DNA from: UBA6522 sp963664945
Lineage (GTDB): Bacteria; Pseudomonadota; Gammaproteobacteria; Steroidobacterales; Rariloculaceae
Reading direction: 5' to 3'
DNA length: 64,000 bases
Assembly: GCA_963664945.1 (NCBI GenBank)
Contig: OY761822.1
Coordinates: 3,844,001-3,908,000 of the forward strand
In this document: one piece after another, positions 51,463-61,220 of the stretch
How positions within the stretch are numbered: position 1 is the stretch's first letter
Layout of the letters: each line of letters opens with the position of its first letter
Notes under the pieces: model-generated
What the model was told of the DNA's origin: nothing
The model's input: only the letters and a program-made list of their open reading frames with translations
The model's database searches: none
Translations under genes and position numbers: made by a program

Positions 51463-54012
51463 TCAAACCTTGCGTTCGATTTCCGTCCGCTCGTAGCACT
51501 CGATATGATCGCCGACCTTGACGTCGTTGTAGTTCCTTACGCCGATCCCGCACTCGGTTCCGGCCCGAACCTCATTCACGTCATCCTTGAAGCGTCGCAG
51601 CGATTCGAGTTCGCCTTCGTAAATCACCACGTTGTCCCGCAAGACCCGGATCGGGTCATTCCGCCGCACGTAGCCGTCCACGACGAGGCATCCGGCCACG
51701 TTTCCGAACCGCGGCGAGCGGAAGATGTCGCGGACCTCCGCGAGGCCGACGATCTGCTCCTTGATCTCCGGCGCCAGCAGTCCGCTCACAGCCGCCTTAA
51801 CGTCATCGATGGCTTCGTAGATGATGCTGTAGTAGCGGACATCCACACCCGTTTCCTTGAGAGCTTCCCGGGCTGCGGCGTCCGCGCGCACGTTGAAGGC
51901 GATCACGATGGCCTTCGAGGCCGCCGCCAACTGGATGTCGGATTCGGTAATGGCACCGACGCCGCTGGAGGTGATTCGGACCTTGACGCCGGACGTTGAA
52001 ATCTGCTCCAGCGCCTCCCGAATCGCCTCGGCGCTGCCGTGCACATCGGCCTTGATCAGCAGTTGCACGGTCTCCATCGCACCCTCGGTCATCTGGCTGA
52101 ACACGTCATCCAGCTTGACCGCCTGCCGCTGTGCCAGCTTGACGTCACGTTGCTTGCTTTGCCGCAATTCGGCGACTTCCCGGGCCTTGCGCTCGTCGGC
52201 CACCACCACCATGTCGTCGCCCGCCGATGGCGTGCCGGAGAGCCCGACCACGACGGCGGGCGAAGACGGCCCGGCGTCCTTTATCGGGGCGCCGGATTCG
52301 TCGAACATCGCGCGCACCCGGCCGTATTCCTGACCGGCCAGGACCATGTCACCGAGCTTCAGGCGGCCCTGGCCGACCAATACCGTGGCGACGGCCCCAC
52401 GGCCCCGCTCCAGGCTGGCTTCCAGCACCACACCGGAGGCCGGCCCGGTATCGGGCGACTTGAAGTCCAGCACCTCGGCCTGCAACAGGATCGAGTCGAG
52501 CAGGTCGTCGATACCGGCGCCGGTCACCGCCGAGACATCCACGAACAGGTTTTCGCCGCCCCAGGCCTCGGGAATCACTTCGAGCTTGGAAAGTCCCTGT
52601 CGAACGCGATCCGGATCGGCATCCTCCCGGTCGATCTTGTTGACGGCGACCACGAGCGGCACTTCGGCCGCCCTGGCGTGCTTGACCGCCTCTTCGGTCT
52701 GCGGCATGACCCCGTCGTCGGCGGCGACCACCAGCACGACGATATCGGTGACCTGGGCGCCGCGGGCGCGCATCGCGGTAAACGCCGCGTGTCCCGGGGT
52801 ATCCAGGAATGTCACCCGGCCTTTCTTCGTGGCCACCGAATAGGCGCCGATGTGCTGGGTAATGCCTCCGGCTTCGCCCGCCGCCACCCGCGTGCGGCGG
52901 ATGTAATCCAGCAGCGAGGTCTTGCCGTGGTCCACGTGCCCCATCACCGTGACCACGGGCGGACGCGCATTCATGGGCGCCTCGCCGCTCGCCTTTACCA
53001 CCGATTCCAGAAGCTGGTCTTCCAGCTCGGTCTCCGCGATCGGTTTGGCCGTGTGGCCCATCTCCTCCACCACCAGCACGGCGGTGTCCTGGTCGATGAC
53101 CTGGTTGATGGTCACCATCATGCCCATGTTCATGAGCGACTTGATGACTTCGCTGGACTTGATGGCCATCCGTTGCGCCAGATCGCCAACCGTAATCGTT
53201 TCGCCGATCGCCACCTCGCGGACCACGGGCGCGGTGGGCTTTTCGAAGGCATGCTGGCTCTCCACACTGAGATGGACCGGCCGGCGCCGGGGCCGTTTCC
53301 TGCGCCGCCGGGCGCTGGTGCCAGGCGCGACATGCAGCGTCCTGTCCTTCGGCGGTTTCGCCGCCTGCCGCGCGCGCTCCATTTCCATCCTTGCCTGCGC
53401 GGCCCGTTCCTGCTGTTCCCGTTCCTTGCTGCGCCGCTCTTCCTCCGCCTGCCGGCGAGCCTCCTCGTCCTTGCGCCGCTTGCTCTCGGTTTCGGCCTGG
53501 CGCCGAGCCTCGATCTCGCGTTGCTCCTGCTCGGCCCTGAGACGCGCCTCTTCAGCGGCTTTCGCCGCCTCGGCGGCCCTGCGCTCGCGCTCCTCGCGCT
53601 CCGCCTGTTCAACCCGTTCCACATCGGCTTGTTGTCGAGCCAATTCCGCGTTGCGTTGCGCGTCCAGCTCTTCCTGCTGCTTGCGGGCCTGCTCCTGGAG
53701 CACGTCGCGCTTGATATAGGTGCGTTTGCGGCGCACCTCGACGCTCACGGTGCGCGCACGGCCCTGGCCGCCCGATAGTCTGATTTCGCTCTGCGACTTG
53801 CGCTTGAGGGTGATCTTGCGGGGCGTGGAGGCGCTCGCGTCCTTGCGTCCGTGGGCGCGGCGCAGGTGGGTGAGCAGCTCGAGCTTGGCATCGTCGCTGA
53901 TGGTGTCGTCCGCCCCGGTGACGTCGATGCCGGCCTCGTCCAACTGGGACAGGAGCCGCTCCACGGGCACCCGCAGAACCTGGGCAAATTGTGTAACCGT
54001 TACATCCGCCAT
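51463..54012 (-). CDS. infB: Translation initiation factor IF-2
   Basis: A GTPase that places initiator tRNA on the ribosome. It has 849 residues. The N-terminal part is a IF2_N domain (VTVTQFAQVLRVPVERLLSQLDEAGI) and a long, highly charged Glu/Arg/Ala helix (about residues 100-215). A second IF2_N-like unit follows (TVGDLAQRMAIKSSEVIKSLM), then the G domain with VMGHVDHGKTSLLDYIRR, DTPGH and NKID, and the C-terminal fMet-tRNA-binding domain. Confidence 0.97.
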   Translation of the reverse strand: MADVTVTQFAQVLRVPVERLLSQLDEAGIDVTGADDTISDDAKLELLTHLRRAHGRKDASASTPRKITLKRKSQSEIRLSGGQGRARTVSVEVRRKRTYIKRDVLQEQARKQQEELDAQRNAELARQQADVERVEQAEREERERRAAEAAKAAEEARLRAEQEQREIEARRQAETESKRRKDEEARRQAEEERRSKEREQQERAAQARMEMERARQAAKPPKDRTLHVAPGTSARRRRKRPRRRPVHLSVESQHAFEKPTAPVVREVAIGETITVGDLAQRMAIKSSEVIKSLMNMGMMVTINQVIDQDTAVLVVEEMGHTAKPIAETELEDQLLESVVKASGEAPMNARPPVVTVMGHVDHGKTSLLDYIRRTRVAAGEAGGITQHIGAYSVATKKGRVTFLDTPGHAAFTAMRARGAQVTDIVVLVVAADDGVMPQTEEAVKHARAAEVPLVVAVNKIDREDADPDRVRQGLSKLEVIPEAWGGENLFVDVSAVTGAGIDDLLDSILLQAEVLDFKSPDTGPASGVVLEASLERGRGAVATVLVGQGRLKLGDMVLAGQEYGRVRAMFDESGAPIKDAGPSSPAVVVGLSGTPSAGDDMVVVADERKAREVAELRQSKQRDVKLAQRQAVKLDDVFSQMTEGAMETVQLLIKADVHGSAEAIREALEQISTSGVKVRITSSGVGAITESDIQLAAASKAIVIAFNVRADAAAREALKETGVDVRYYSIIYEAIDDVKAAVSGLLAPEIKEQIVGLAEVRDIFRSPRFGNVAGCLVVDGYVRRNDPIRVLRDNVVIYEGELESLRRFKDDVNEVRAGTECGIGVRNYNDVKVGDHIECYERTEIERKV

Positions 54013-54032
54013 TCGGTTCTCCCGGGTCCCCG

Positions 54033-55532
54033 CTACGCTTCCTCTTCTTCGAACCAGTGGGCGCGCGCCGCCATGATCAGGGTCGCCGCCCGCTCAGGCG
54101 CAAGGATTTCGATGTCCTCGATATCGTCCACGGCCTGCTCCGCGAGGTCTTCCCGGGTCACGATACCGCGACTGGCCAGTTGAAAGGCAAGTTCGCGGTC
54201 CATGCCATCGAGATTCAGCAAATCCTCCGCGGGCTCGGACTGGTCCAGGACTTCCTCGGTCACGATCGCCTGGGTGATCAGCACATCCCTGGCCCTGGCC
54301 CTGAGTTCCGTGACGATCTCCTCGTCGAATTCCTCGATGGCAATCAGTTCATTCGCCGGCACGTAGGCGACTTCTTCCAGGGACGAGAATCCTTCCTGCA
54401 CCAGGATGGAGGACACGACTTCATCCACATCCAGCTCCGTCATGAACTTCTCCAGCAGTTCCCGCGCCTCCCGCTCGCTCTTCCCCTCCGCGTCGGTTTC
54501 GGTCATGACGTTGAGTTCCCAACCGGTCAGTTCGCTGGCCAGGCGAATGTTCTGACCGCCGCGGCCGATGGCCTGGGAGAGCTTCTCCTCGTCGACGGCG
54601 ATGTCCATGCTGTGGGCTTCCTCGTCCATCACGATACTCACCACGTCGGCCGGCGACATGGCGTTGATGACGAACTGGGCCGGATTTTCGTCGTAAAGGA
54701 TGATGTCCACCCGTTCGCCGGCCAGTTCGTTGGAAACGGCCTGGACCCGCGACCCGCGCATGCCGACGCAGGCGCCCACGGGATCTATCCGCGCGTCGTT
54801 GCTCCTGACCGCGATCTTCGCCCGCAAACCGGGGTCCCTCGCCGCGCCGATGATGTCGATCAGCCCCTGGCCCACTTCGGGCACCTCCAGCTTGAACAGC
54901 TCGACCAGAAATTCCGACGATGTCCGGGTCATGAACAGTTGCGGGCCGCGCTGTTCGGAACGGACCTCGCGAAGCATGCCCTTGACACGGTCCTGAGGCT
55001 TGATGGGCTCCCGGGGAATCAGGTCCTCCCGCGCCAGGAACCCCTCCGCGTTGCCCCCCAGATCGACATAGGCGCCATTGCGGTCCACCCGCTTGACGAC
55101 TCCACCCACCAGGTCGCCTTCCCGGTCCCGGTAGTCCTCGATGACTTGCGCGCGCTCGGCCTCGCGAACCTTCGAAACGATGACCTGCTTGGCGGTCTGG
55201 GCGGCGATGCGCCCGAATTCCACGGACTCAAGGGGGACTTCCACGTACTCCCCGGGCTGCGCGCCGGCATCGACTTCGAAGGCGTCCTCCAGTCTCAGTT
55301 CCCTGAGCGGCTCCTCCAGTTCGTCGGAGTCGTCGGCAAACACCATCCAGCGTCTGAAGGTCTCGTACTCGCCGCTCCTTCGATCAATGGAGACGCGGAC
55401 ATCGATATCCTCGCCGTGTTTCTTGCGGGACGCGGAAGCCAGCGCGGCTTCGATGGCCTCGAAAATGATCTCCCTGTCCATGCCTTTCTCGTTGGAAACG
55501 GCATCGGCCACCATCAGGATCTCTTTGCTCAT
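54033..55532 (-). CDS. nusA: Transcription termination/antitermination protein NusA
   Basis: An RNA polymerase elongation factor of 499 residues. An N-terminal polymerase-binding domain is followed by S1 (GDLVGGVVKRVDRNGAYVDLGGNAEGFL), KH1/KH2 (DPVGACVGMRGSRVQAVSNELAGERVDIILY; EEKLSQAIGRGGQNIRLASELTGWEL) and two C-terminal acidic HhH repeats, the gammaproteobacterial form. It lies 20 bp upstream of infB. Confidence 0.97.
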   Translation of the reverse strand: MSKEILMVADAVSNEKGMDREIIFEAIEAALASASRKKHGEDIDVRVSIDRRSGEYETFRRWMVFADDSDELEEPLRELRLEDAFEVDAGAQPGEYVEVPLESVEFGRIAAQTAKQVIVSKVREAERAQVIEDYRDREGDLVGGVVKRVDRNGAYVDLGGNAEGFLAREDLIPREPIKPQDRVKGMLREVRSEQRGPQLFMTRTSSEFLVELFKLEVPEVGQGLIDIIGAARDPGLRAKIAVRSNDARIDPVGACVGMRGSRVQAVSNELAGERVDIILYDENPAQFVINAMSPADVVSIVMDEEAHSMDIAVDEEKLSQAIGRGGQNIRLASELTGWELNVMTETDAEGKSEREARELLEKFMTELDVDEVVSSILVQEGFSSLEEVAYVPANELIAIEEFDEEIVTELRARARDVLITQAIVTEEVLDQSEPAEDLLNLDGMDRELAFQLASRGIVTREDLAEQAVDDIEDIEILAPERAATLIMAARAHWFEEEEA

Positions 55533-55557
55533 CGATCACGCATCTCCACGAACGGCA

Positions 55558-56016
55558 TCACAGTTCCGAAACCAGTTTTGCCGAAGCGATGTCCGCCGGC
55601 CGCAACCGCCAGACCTCCCCATCGACGTCCATGACGATCGACTCATCGCGAATGCCCAACAGCCGCCCGTCCAGCATGCGTCGGCTCTCCCTCGGCTCTC
55701 TCAACCGGACTTTCGCCCGGCGATCCCGGAAGCGCCGGAAGTGATCCAGCGTGCGCAGCGGCCGGTCGAGTCCCGGCGACGACACTTCGAGCACATAACG
55801 GCCCGGCAGCGGGTCTTCCACATCCAGAAAGGCGCTGAGCTGCCGGCTCACAAGCTCGCAGTCCGAAAGATTCACGCCCTCCTCCTTGTCGATAAAGATT
55901 CGCAGAAGGCCCGCGCGGCCGACGCGAACATCAATATCCACCAACTCGTAACCGAGCGCCTCGACCGGCGGCTCCAGTTGTTCGATCAGTCGCTGCTTAC
56001 GAATCGCGTGATCCAT
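55558..56016 (-). CDS. rimP: Ribosome maturation factor RimP
   Basis: Needed for 30S subunit maturation. It has 152 residues: RLIEQLEPPVEALGYELVDIDVRVGRAGLLRIFIDKEEGVNLSDCELVSRQLSAFLDVEDPLPGRYVLEVSSPGLDRPLRTLDHFRRF. The ATG at 56016 follows GAGGG; an earlier in-frame ATG at 56184 would read through the leader terminator hairpin. It heads the rimP-nusA-infB operon. Confidence 0.95.
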   Translation of the reverse strand: MDHAIRKQRLIEQLEPPVEALGYELVDIDVRVGRAGLLRIFIDKEEGVNLSDCELVSRQLSAFLDVEDPLPGRYVLEVSSPGLDRPLRTLDHFRRFRDRRAKVRLREPRESRRMLDGRLLGIRDESIVMDVDGEVWRLRPADIASAKLVSEL

Positions 56017-56103
56017 GTCGCCCTCGCAGGTACAAAAAATGGGCCCCAAGCCCATTGTTCTTCTATCGCCCTCCTCGATGCGCCGTTTTTGGAGGCGCCA
56101 AAC

Positions 56104-56126
56104 AAAAGGCCCCGACCGGGGCCTTC
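56104..56126 (-). terminator. Terminator-like hairpin in the rimP leader
   Basis: On the minus strand AAGGCCCCGGTCGGGGCCTT is followed by TTGTTT. The hairpin is about 90 bases upstream of the rimP start. A TACAAT -10-like box lies further upstream (complement of 56224-56229). It is either an attenuator of the rimP operon or the end of a lost upstream gene; a tRNA gene often stands here in relatives. Confidence 0.6.
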
Positions 56127-56270
56127 CATGCAAAGGCTTTACCTCAAAAAACCTTACCAACCAGTTGATTTTTGACAAAAACAACTAGCGACAAAGCGGT
56201 TGCTGTCCCGCCAAATCCAACGTATTGTACCCCAGCCGCCACCGAGATACCACGATCATCCACCGATTCG

Positions 56271-58357
56271 CAGGGCTATTTCACGCTAGCCGGAAGTCGG
56301 TGATTTGAGGGGTTGGTCTCGGGGGTCTGGCTTTTCGGCGTTGTTTGGTGTACAACGCGCTGCATGTCGGCGGAATTCGACAAGGCGGCGGTGGTGGTCG
56401 GGGAGGTTGAGGTGCGTCCGGTCCGCGCGGAGGAGCGGCGGCGCTGGGATGCGCTGATGGAGGAGCACCACTACTTGGGTTTTCGGCAGTTCGCGGGGCG
56501 TGGTCTGCGCCATGTTGCGGAGTGGCGCGGGCACTGGCTGGCGCTTTTGGGCTGGCAGTCGGGGGCGTTCAAGTGCGCGCCGCGGGACCGCTGGCTGGGC
56601 TGGCACCGGTCGGTGCAGTTCCGGCGCCTGCACCTGATCGGGAACAACACGCGGTTTTTGGTGCTGCCGGCGGCGTCGGGGGTGCCCAACCTGGCGTCGC
56701 GGGCGCTGTCGCGGAGCGTGCGGCGGCTGAGCGGTGACTGGGCGGCGCTGCACGGGCATCCGCTGGAGTTGGCCGAGACGTTCGTGGACCCGGCGCGGTT
56801 TCGGGGCACGTGCTACGACGCGTCGAACTGGACGCGGGTGGGCCGCACGAAGGGCTTCGCGCGCCACAACGGCTCGTACACGGACCCGCACCGGGCGCCG
56901 AAGGAGATGTACGTGCGGGTGTTGCGTCGGGATGCGCGGCGGCGGCTCGCGGACCCGGCGGACCGCCCGGAGTGGTCGTGTCGGGCGGTGCCGGTGCGCT
57001 ACACGCGCGCGGAGTTGCGTTCGCTGCGCGACCTGTTCGCGGAGGTGCCGGACGCGCGCCGCGGGCAGGGCCGCAAGCACCGCCTCGCGACGGTGCTGGC
57101 GATCTGCGCGCTGGCGCGGCTCGCCGGGCAGCACGGCCCGGCGGCGACTGAGCGCTTCGCGAGGAACCTGGAGCAGAAGGAACTGCGCGCGCTGCACGCT
57201 TGGCGCGACCCGGCGGCGGGGCGCTGGGTCGCGCCGTCGGACTCGACCGTCTGCCGGGTGCTGATGAACACCGACCCGGACGCGTTGCAGGAGGTGCTGT
57301 CGCGGTGGGCGGCGCCGCGCCTCGCGGCGGCGGACGACCCTCAGGTGCTGGCCGCCGACGGCAAGCGCATCCGCGGCGCCAACCGGCACACCGACGACGC
57401 GACGTACTTCGAGACGGTGACGCTGGTTACCCACGCCGGGCGCCCCGTCGCGAGCCGCTGCTGCCGCGACGACGGCGGCGAGATCGCGGCCCTGTGTGCG
57501 CTGCTCGAGGATGTCGACCTGCGCGGCTGCGTACTCACCCTGGACGCCCTGCACGCCACCCGCGACACCGCACGGACCATCGTCGAGACGCACGGCGCGG
57601 ACTACGTGCTGTCGGTCAAGGCGAACTGCCCCGACACCTTCGCCCAACTCACGGCGATCGACTGGGACGGCAACGACGTGCGCCACCACGCCGACGAACC
57701 CGCGAAGGCGCACGGGCGCATCGAGGCGCGCCGCATCGCCGCGCGCGACCTGCCGCCGAAGACGCTCGGACCCTTCCCCGGCGCCCGCCAGGCGTTCCGC
57801 GTCGTGCGCGAGCGCACCGACGCCAAGACCGGTGCAACCTCGGCCGAGACCGCCTACGGCATCACCACGGTGCCCGCCGAACGCGCCGCTCCGGCGCGGC
57901 TGCTGGCCTGGAACCGCGGCCATTGGCAGGTCGAGAACGCCAACCACTACCGCCGCGACGCCACCATGGGCGAGGACGCCAGCCGCGTCCGCAAGGGCCA
58001 CGCACCCGCCAACAACGCCATCTTGAACAACATCGCGCTCGCCGTCGTGTTCCACCGCGGCTTCCGCTACCTGCCCGAGGCGAACCTCCACTTCATGATG
58101 CGCCGCGCAGACGCGCTCGACGCCATCCTGTCCCCGCACTGAGACACCCGGCCCCGCCGCCGCAAACCGCGCCCCCCCGCAAACGTCGCCGGCGACCCCT
58201 CTCCGCGCCGCGTTCCCGGACCCGCTTCCCCACCCACCCGGTGACGAATACGCCGCGCTCCATACACCAGCCCGGAACCCTCCGCACGCCTTGGCCCCCA
58301 AGCGGCCCGCGGAACGTCGCTTAGCCCGGCGTCGATCCGTAGCGTGAAATCACCCTG
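56271..58357 (+). mobile_element. Complete ISAs1-family element with DruA-like transposase fusion
   Basis: The inverted repeats are CAGGGCTATTTCACGCTA (56271-56288) and, on the other strand, CAGGGTGATTTCACGCTA (58340-58357), 16 of 18 identical. A 9-bp target duplication, ACCGATTCG, flanks the element at 56262-56270 and 58358-58366. The CAGGG ends and target-site length are those of the ISAs1 family. It carries one gene. The intact ends and identical target duplication indicate recent insertion. Confidence 0.93.
56364..58142 (+). CDS. ISAs1 family transposase fused to an N-terminal DruA/DUF4338-like domain
   Basis: A 592-residue protein with two parts. Residues ~15-210 look like the DUF4338 (Druantia DruA-like) family: EEHHYLGFRQFAGRGLRHVA, APRDRWLGWHRSVQFRRLHLIGNNTRFLVLP, NLASRALSRSVRRL, GTCYDASNWTRVGRTKGFAR. 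Residues ~220-592 are an ISAs1 DDE transposase: EVPDARRGQGRKHRLATVLAICALA, the first Asp in VLAADGKRIRG, the second in LTLDALHATRD, and the Glu in RGHWQVENANHYRRDATMGED. The reading frame is continuous, so the fusion is real in this assembly. Typical ISAs1 transposases have ~370-440 residues. GC content is notably higher than in the neighbours. The ATG at 56364 lacks a strong ribosome site. Confidence 0.88.
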   Translation: MSAEFDKAAVVVGEVEVRPVRAEERRRWDALMEEHHYLGFRQFAGRGLRHVAEWRGHWLALLGWQSGAFKCAPRDRWLGWHRSVQFRRLHLIGNNTRFLVLPAASGVPNLASRALSRSVRRLSGDWAALHGHPLELAETFVDPARFRGTCYDASNWTRVGRTKGFARHNGSYTDPHRAPKEMYVRVLRRDARRRLADPADRPEWSCRAVPVRYTRAELRSLRDLFAEVPDARRGQGRKHRLATVLAICALARLAGQHGPAATERFARNLEQKELRALHAWRDPAAGRWVAPSDSTVCRVLMNTDPDALQEVLSRWAAPRLAAADDPQVLAADGKRIRGANRHTDDATYFETVTLVTHAGRPVASRCCRDDGGEIAALCALLEDVDLRGCVLTLDALHATRDTARTIVETHGADYVLSVKANCPDTFAQLTAIDWDGNDVRHHADEPAKAHGRIEARRIAARDLPPKTLGPFPGARQAFRVVRERTDAKTGATSAETAYGITTVPAERAAPARLLAWNRGHWQVENANHYRRDATMGEDASRVRKGHAPANNAILNNIALAVVFHRGFRYLPEANLHFMMRRADALDAILSPH

Positions 58358-59517
58358 ACCGATTCGCGTCCCTGCTACCCGTCCTGGCCGTCGCCGGTTG
58401 CGCACCGGCGATCGACCGGGTCGATCGATTTTGCGAGAGCGGCTATTTCCTGGTCGACGCCGAGTTCGAAGCGGGAAAATTCGACGACTGCCAGGTCACG
58501 GCGGACGGGGCGTTTACGCTGACCATACGTCCCGAAGACCAACCGCCCATCAACAACAGTCCATGGTACGCATTTCGAGTCAGGCCGAAGCGGGCCGGCG
58601 AATTGACCTTGAACGTGCGGTTTGTCGACGGGGACGCGCGCTATTGGCCCAAGATCAGTACCGATGGGCTTCGCTGGCGGCGGATGGATCCCGGCGGCGT
58701 GACCTGGTCCGAAACACGCGACAGTTTCGAACTGAAGCTTGAAGTTGGTGAATCGACGCTGTGGGTGGCCGGGCAGGAACTGCTGGCGACAACCTGGTAC
58801 GACGCCTGGATTCGCGAGTTGGCGGAGCGCGATGACATCGCCACCCGCCTCCTGGGGCGTAGCGTCGACGGTCGGCCGATTCACGTGGCCGCGACGGCTG
58901 ACCGCCCGGAAGTGGTGTTGCTGCTCGGCCGGCAACATCCCCCGGAGGTGACCGGCGCGCTGGCCATGCGCGCTTTCGTGGATACGGTTCTCGGTGACTC
59001 GCCGCTCGCACGGAAATTTCGGGACAGGTTCGCGATCATCCTCATTCCCCTTGTAAATCCGGACGGCGTGGCGGAAGGCCACTGGCGGCACAATGCGAAC
59101 GGCGTGGACCTCAATCGCGACTGGGGGCCATTTACGCAGCCGGAAACCCAAAGCTTCCTGCCGCTGCTGGCGGCTCTGGACGAGTTGGACACGCGGATAC
59201 GCCTGATGCTCGATTTTCACTCGACCCGATCCAACCTGTTCTATACGCAGCCGGTCGAGGGGTCCGAATTGGCCGGTAAGTTCGCATCGGTTTGGCTGGG
59301 GCGAGCGAGGCGGCGCCTGCCGGACTATGAGTTCCGGCACGACGCCGGGCCTGCATCGGAGCAGGCCAACTCCAAGAACTACTTCTTCCGGAGGTACGGG
59401 ATACCGGCTATCACGTACGAATCGGGCGACGAGACCGAACGGGACGACCTGCGCGGGTCCGCGGCCGTGTTCGCAGAGGAAATGATGCGCCTGCTGCTGG
59501 AAACTCCGCCTTACTGA
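58358..59517 (+). pseudogene. M14-family zinc carboxypeptidase, 5' end separated by the ISAs1 element
   Basis: Removes C-terminal residues from peptides. Zinc ligands are His and Glu in GRQHPPE and His in LMLDFHST; the general-base Glu is in AITYESGDE. NPDGVAEGHWRHNANGVDLNRDWG is the family core. The frame opens directly at the insertion point with FASLLPVLAVAGCAPAIDR, the end of a lipoprotein signal. The left flank of the element supplies the matching start of that signal (SRHRDTTIIHRF, no ATG; a TTG at 56225 is possible). A stop lies in frame at 58345 inside the element. The first usable start now is a TTG at 58603, giving a product without the signal. Probably inactive as a secreted enzyme. 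Confidence 0.8.
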
Positions 59518-61220
59518 ACAGCGACCGGGTCGGCTACGGAGACCGTCGAGGCCGCACCCGATCTCAGGACCCGCCCGGGCCGCTCCCCGGTCATCCGCCC
59601 ATCGAGCAGGACAACCTGTCCCGCCACAAGGACATGATGAACGCCGTCGGCGTAGCGATGTGGATCCGCAAACGTCGCCCGATCGACAACCGCGTCCGCA
59701 TCGAAGGCGACGATATCCGCAACGGCGCCCACCGAGAGCCGCCCCCGATCGGCCAACCCGATACGGTCGGCCGGAAGCCGGGCCATCTTGTGGATGGCGG
59801 TGTGCAGCGGCAACACCCCCCGCTCCCTGACGTATTCCGCCAGGACCCGCGCAAAAGCACCGTAGTTTCGCGGATGAGGCAGGCCCTCCCCCGGCGCCAT
59901 GATGCCGCCGTCGGCGGCCACCATCGTGCGAGGATGCCGCATGATGCGTTCTATATCGCCTTCCGACATGGCATGGTAGATGACGCTGCAGCCGCCGGCA
60001 TATTGGAGCTCGATGACCAGCTCAGCAGCCTCGGTCACCGTGACGGGCCGGGAGCGCCGCTCCAGGACCTGGGCCAGGCTGAGGCCGTTCAGGTCAGGGT
60101 CCCAGGAGCACTCCGCCAGCACCGTGTCGGAGGGGGGATCGTCGCCGCCGCGTTCGTTCACGAGCAACTCCACGATCGCTTCGCGCAATCGCGCGCGCTC
60201 GCCCGGATCCTCCATTCGGGCGCGCCGCGCCGCCGCATCCCCGTCGAGGCTCCACCGGGGGAACACCGCCAGGAGGCTGGTCGAGGACGCCGTATAGGGG
60301 TATTGATCCATGGAGACATCGACCCCCCGCGCGACGGCGGCATCCACCAGGGCAAGCGTCTCCACCGATCGACCCCGCATGGCGTTGCCCATGACTTTAT
60401 GGTGCGTGATCTGCGCCGGCAGGCCGCCCTCCTCACCGATGCGAATGGTCTCCGCGATGGCCTCCATCACGCCGCGCGCTTCGTTGCGCATATGGCTGAT
60501 GTAGATGCCGTCGTACTCCGCCGCGACCCTTGCCAGTTCGATGATTTCCTCGGTGCTCGCAAAACTTCCCGGCGGATAGATGAGCCCGCTGGAAAGGCCA
60601 AACGCGCCGGCACGCATCGCGGCGGCGACTTCGCCGCGCATCGCCTCGATTTCCTGCGCCGTTGCCGGGCGATCCTCGTTCCCGACGACCCTCGCCCTGA
60701 TCGACCCCTGACCGACGAAAGTGCCGAAGTTGACCGACGCCGGCGCCGCTTCGAGTGCCGCCAGATCGTCGGCTATCGGCAGCGGGGACGTCCCGTCAGG
60801 ACCGCCGATGATGCTCGTGACGCCCTGGCGGATGAGGTTCTCGGCATCCGGCCAAAGGTAGACGCCGCTTCGCTCGGGGTCGGTACGAATCGCATGGCTG
60901 TGGATATCGACGAAGCCCGGCGCGACCGCCAGGCCGGTCACGTCCAGGCGCAGTTCCGCCGGGACATCCCCGAGGTCGCCGATCACGGCGATGCGGTCCT
61001 CGCGCACGCCCAGGTCGGCGCGGACCGGCGGCTGATCCTCACCGCTGTAGAGCATGCCGCCCTCAAGGACGACGGATAAGGGTTTTACGGCCTCCTGCGT
61101 GATCGACTGGCTGTCAGCCGGCGGCTCGGGCGCGCAGCCCCAGGCGAGCAACGCGCCAACCAACGGCGCCCAGCGCGCGCCTGCAATCCGTAGAAGTAAT
61201 CGTGGCATCGAACGGATCAA
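59511..61220 (-). CDS. N-acyl-D-amino-acid deacylase family amidohydrolase, lipoprotein
   Basis: A 569-residue amidohydrolase. The signal peptide ends in a lipobox (LLAWGC), so it is exported and lipid-anchored. Metal motifs are VDIHSHAIR near residue 105, AQITHHKVMG, and AADGGIMAPGEGLPHPRNYGAFARVL, typical of D-aminoacylase/dihydroorotase-like hydrolases. The C-terminal composite domain is complete (GVHHVLVAGQVVLLDGRMTGERPGRVLR). Its 3' end overlaps the carboxypeptidase frame by 7 bp (convergent). With the neighbouring peptidase and TonB receptor it suggests a peptide-scavenging set. Confidence 0.85.
   Translation of the reverse strand: MIRSMPRLLLRIAGARWAPLVGALLAWGCAPEPPADSQSITQEAVKPLSVVLEGGMLYSGEDQPPVRADLGVREDRIAVIGDLGDVPAELRLDVTGLAVAPGFVDIHSHAIRTDPERSGVYLWPDAENLIRQGVTSIIGGPDGTSPLPIADDLAALEAAPASVNFGTFVGQGSIRARVVGNEDRPATAQEIEAMRGEVAAAMRAGAFGLSSGLIYPPGSFASTEEIIELARVAAEYDGIYISHMRNEARGVMEAIAETIRIGEEGGLPAQITHHKVMGNAMRGRSVETLALVDAAVARGVDVSMDQYPYTASSTSLLAVFPRWSLDGDAAARRARMEDPGERARLREAIVELLVNERGGDDPPSDTVLAECSWDPDLNGLSLAQVLERRSRPVTVTEAAELVIELQYAGGCSVIYHAMSEGDIERIMRHPRTMVAADGGIMAPGEGLPHPRNYGAFARVLAEYVRERGVLPLHTAIHKMARLPADRIGLADRGRLSVGAVADIVAFDADAVVDRATFADPHRYADGVHHVLVAGQVVLLDGRMTGERPGRVLRSGAASTVSVADPVAVQ

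Noticed and set aside
56017..56290. tRNA expected upstream of rimP
   Set aside because: No tRNA fold can be read in the interval; only a terminator-like hairpin remains.
56286..58301. 671-codon minus-strand frame opposite the ISAs1 transposase
   Set aside because: Shadow of a very GC-rich gene; Arg/Val/His-rich with no motif.
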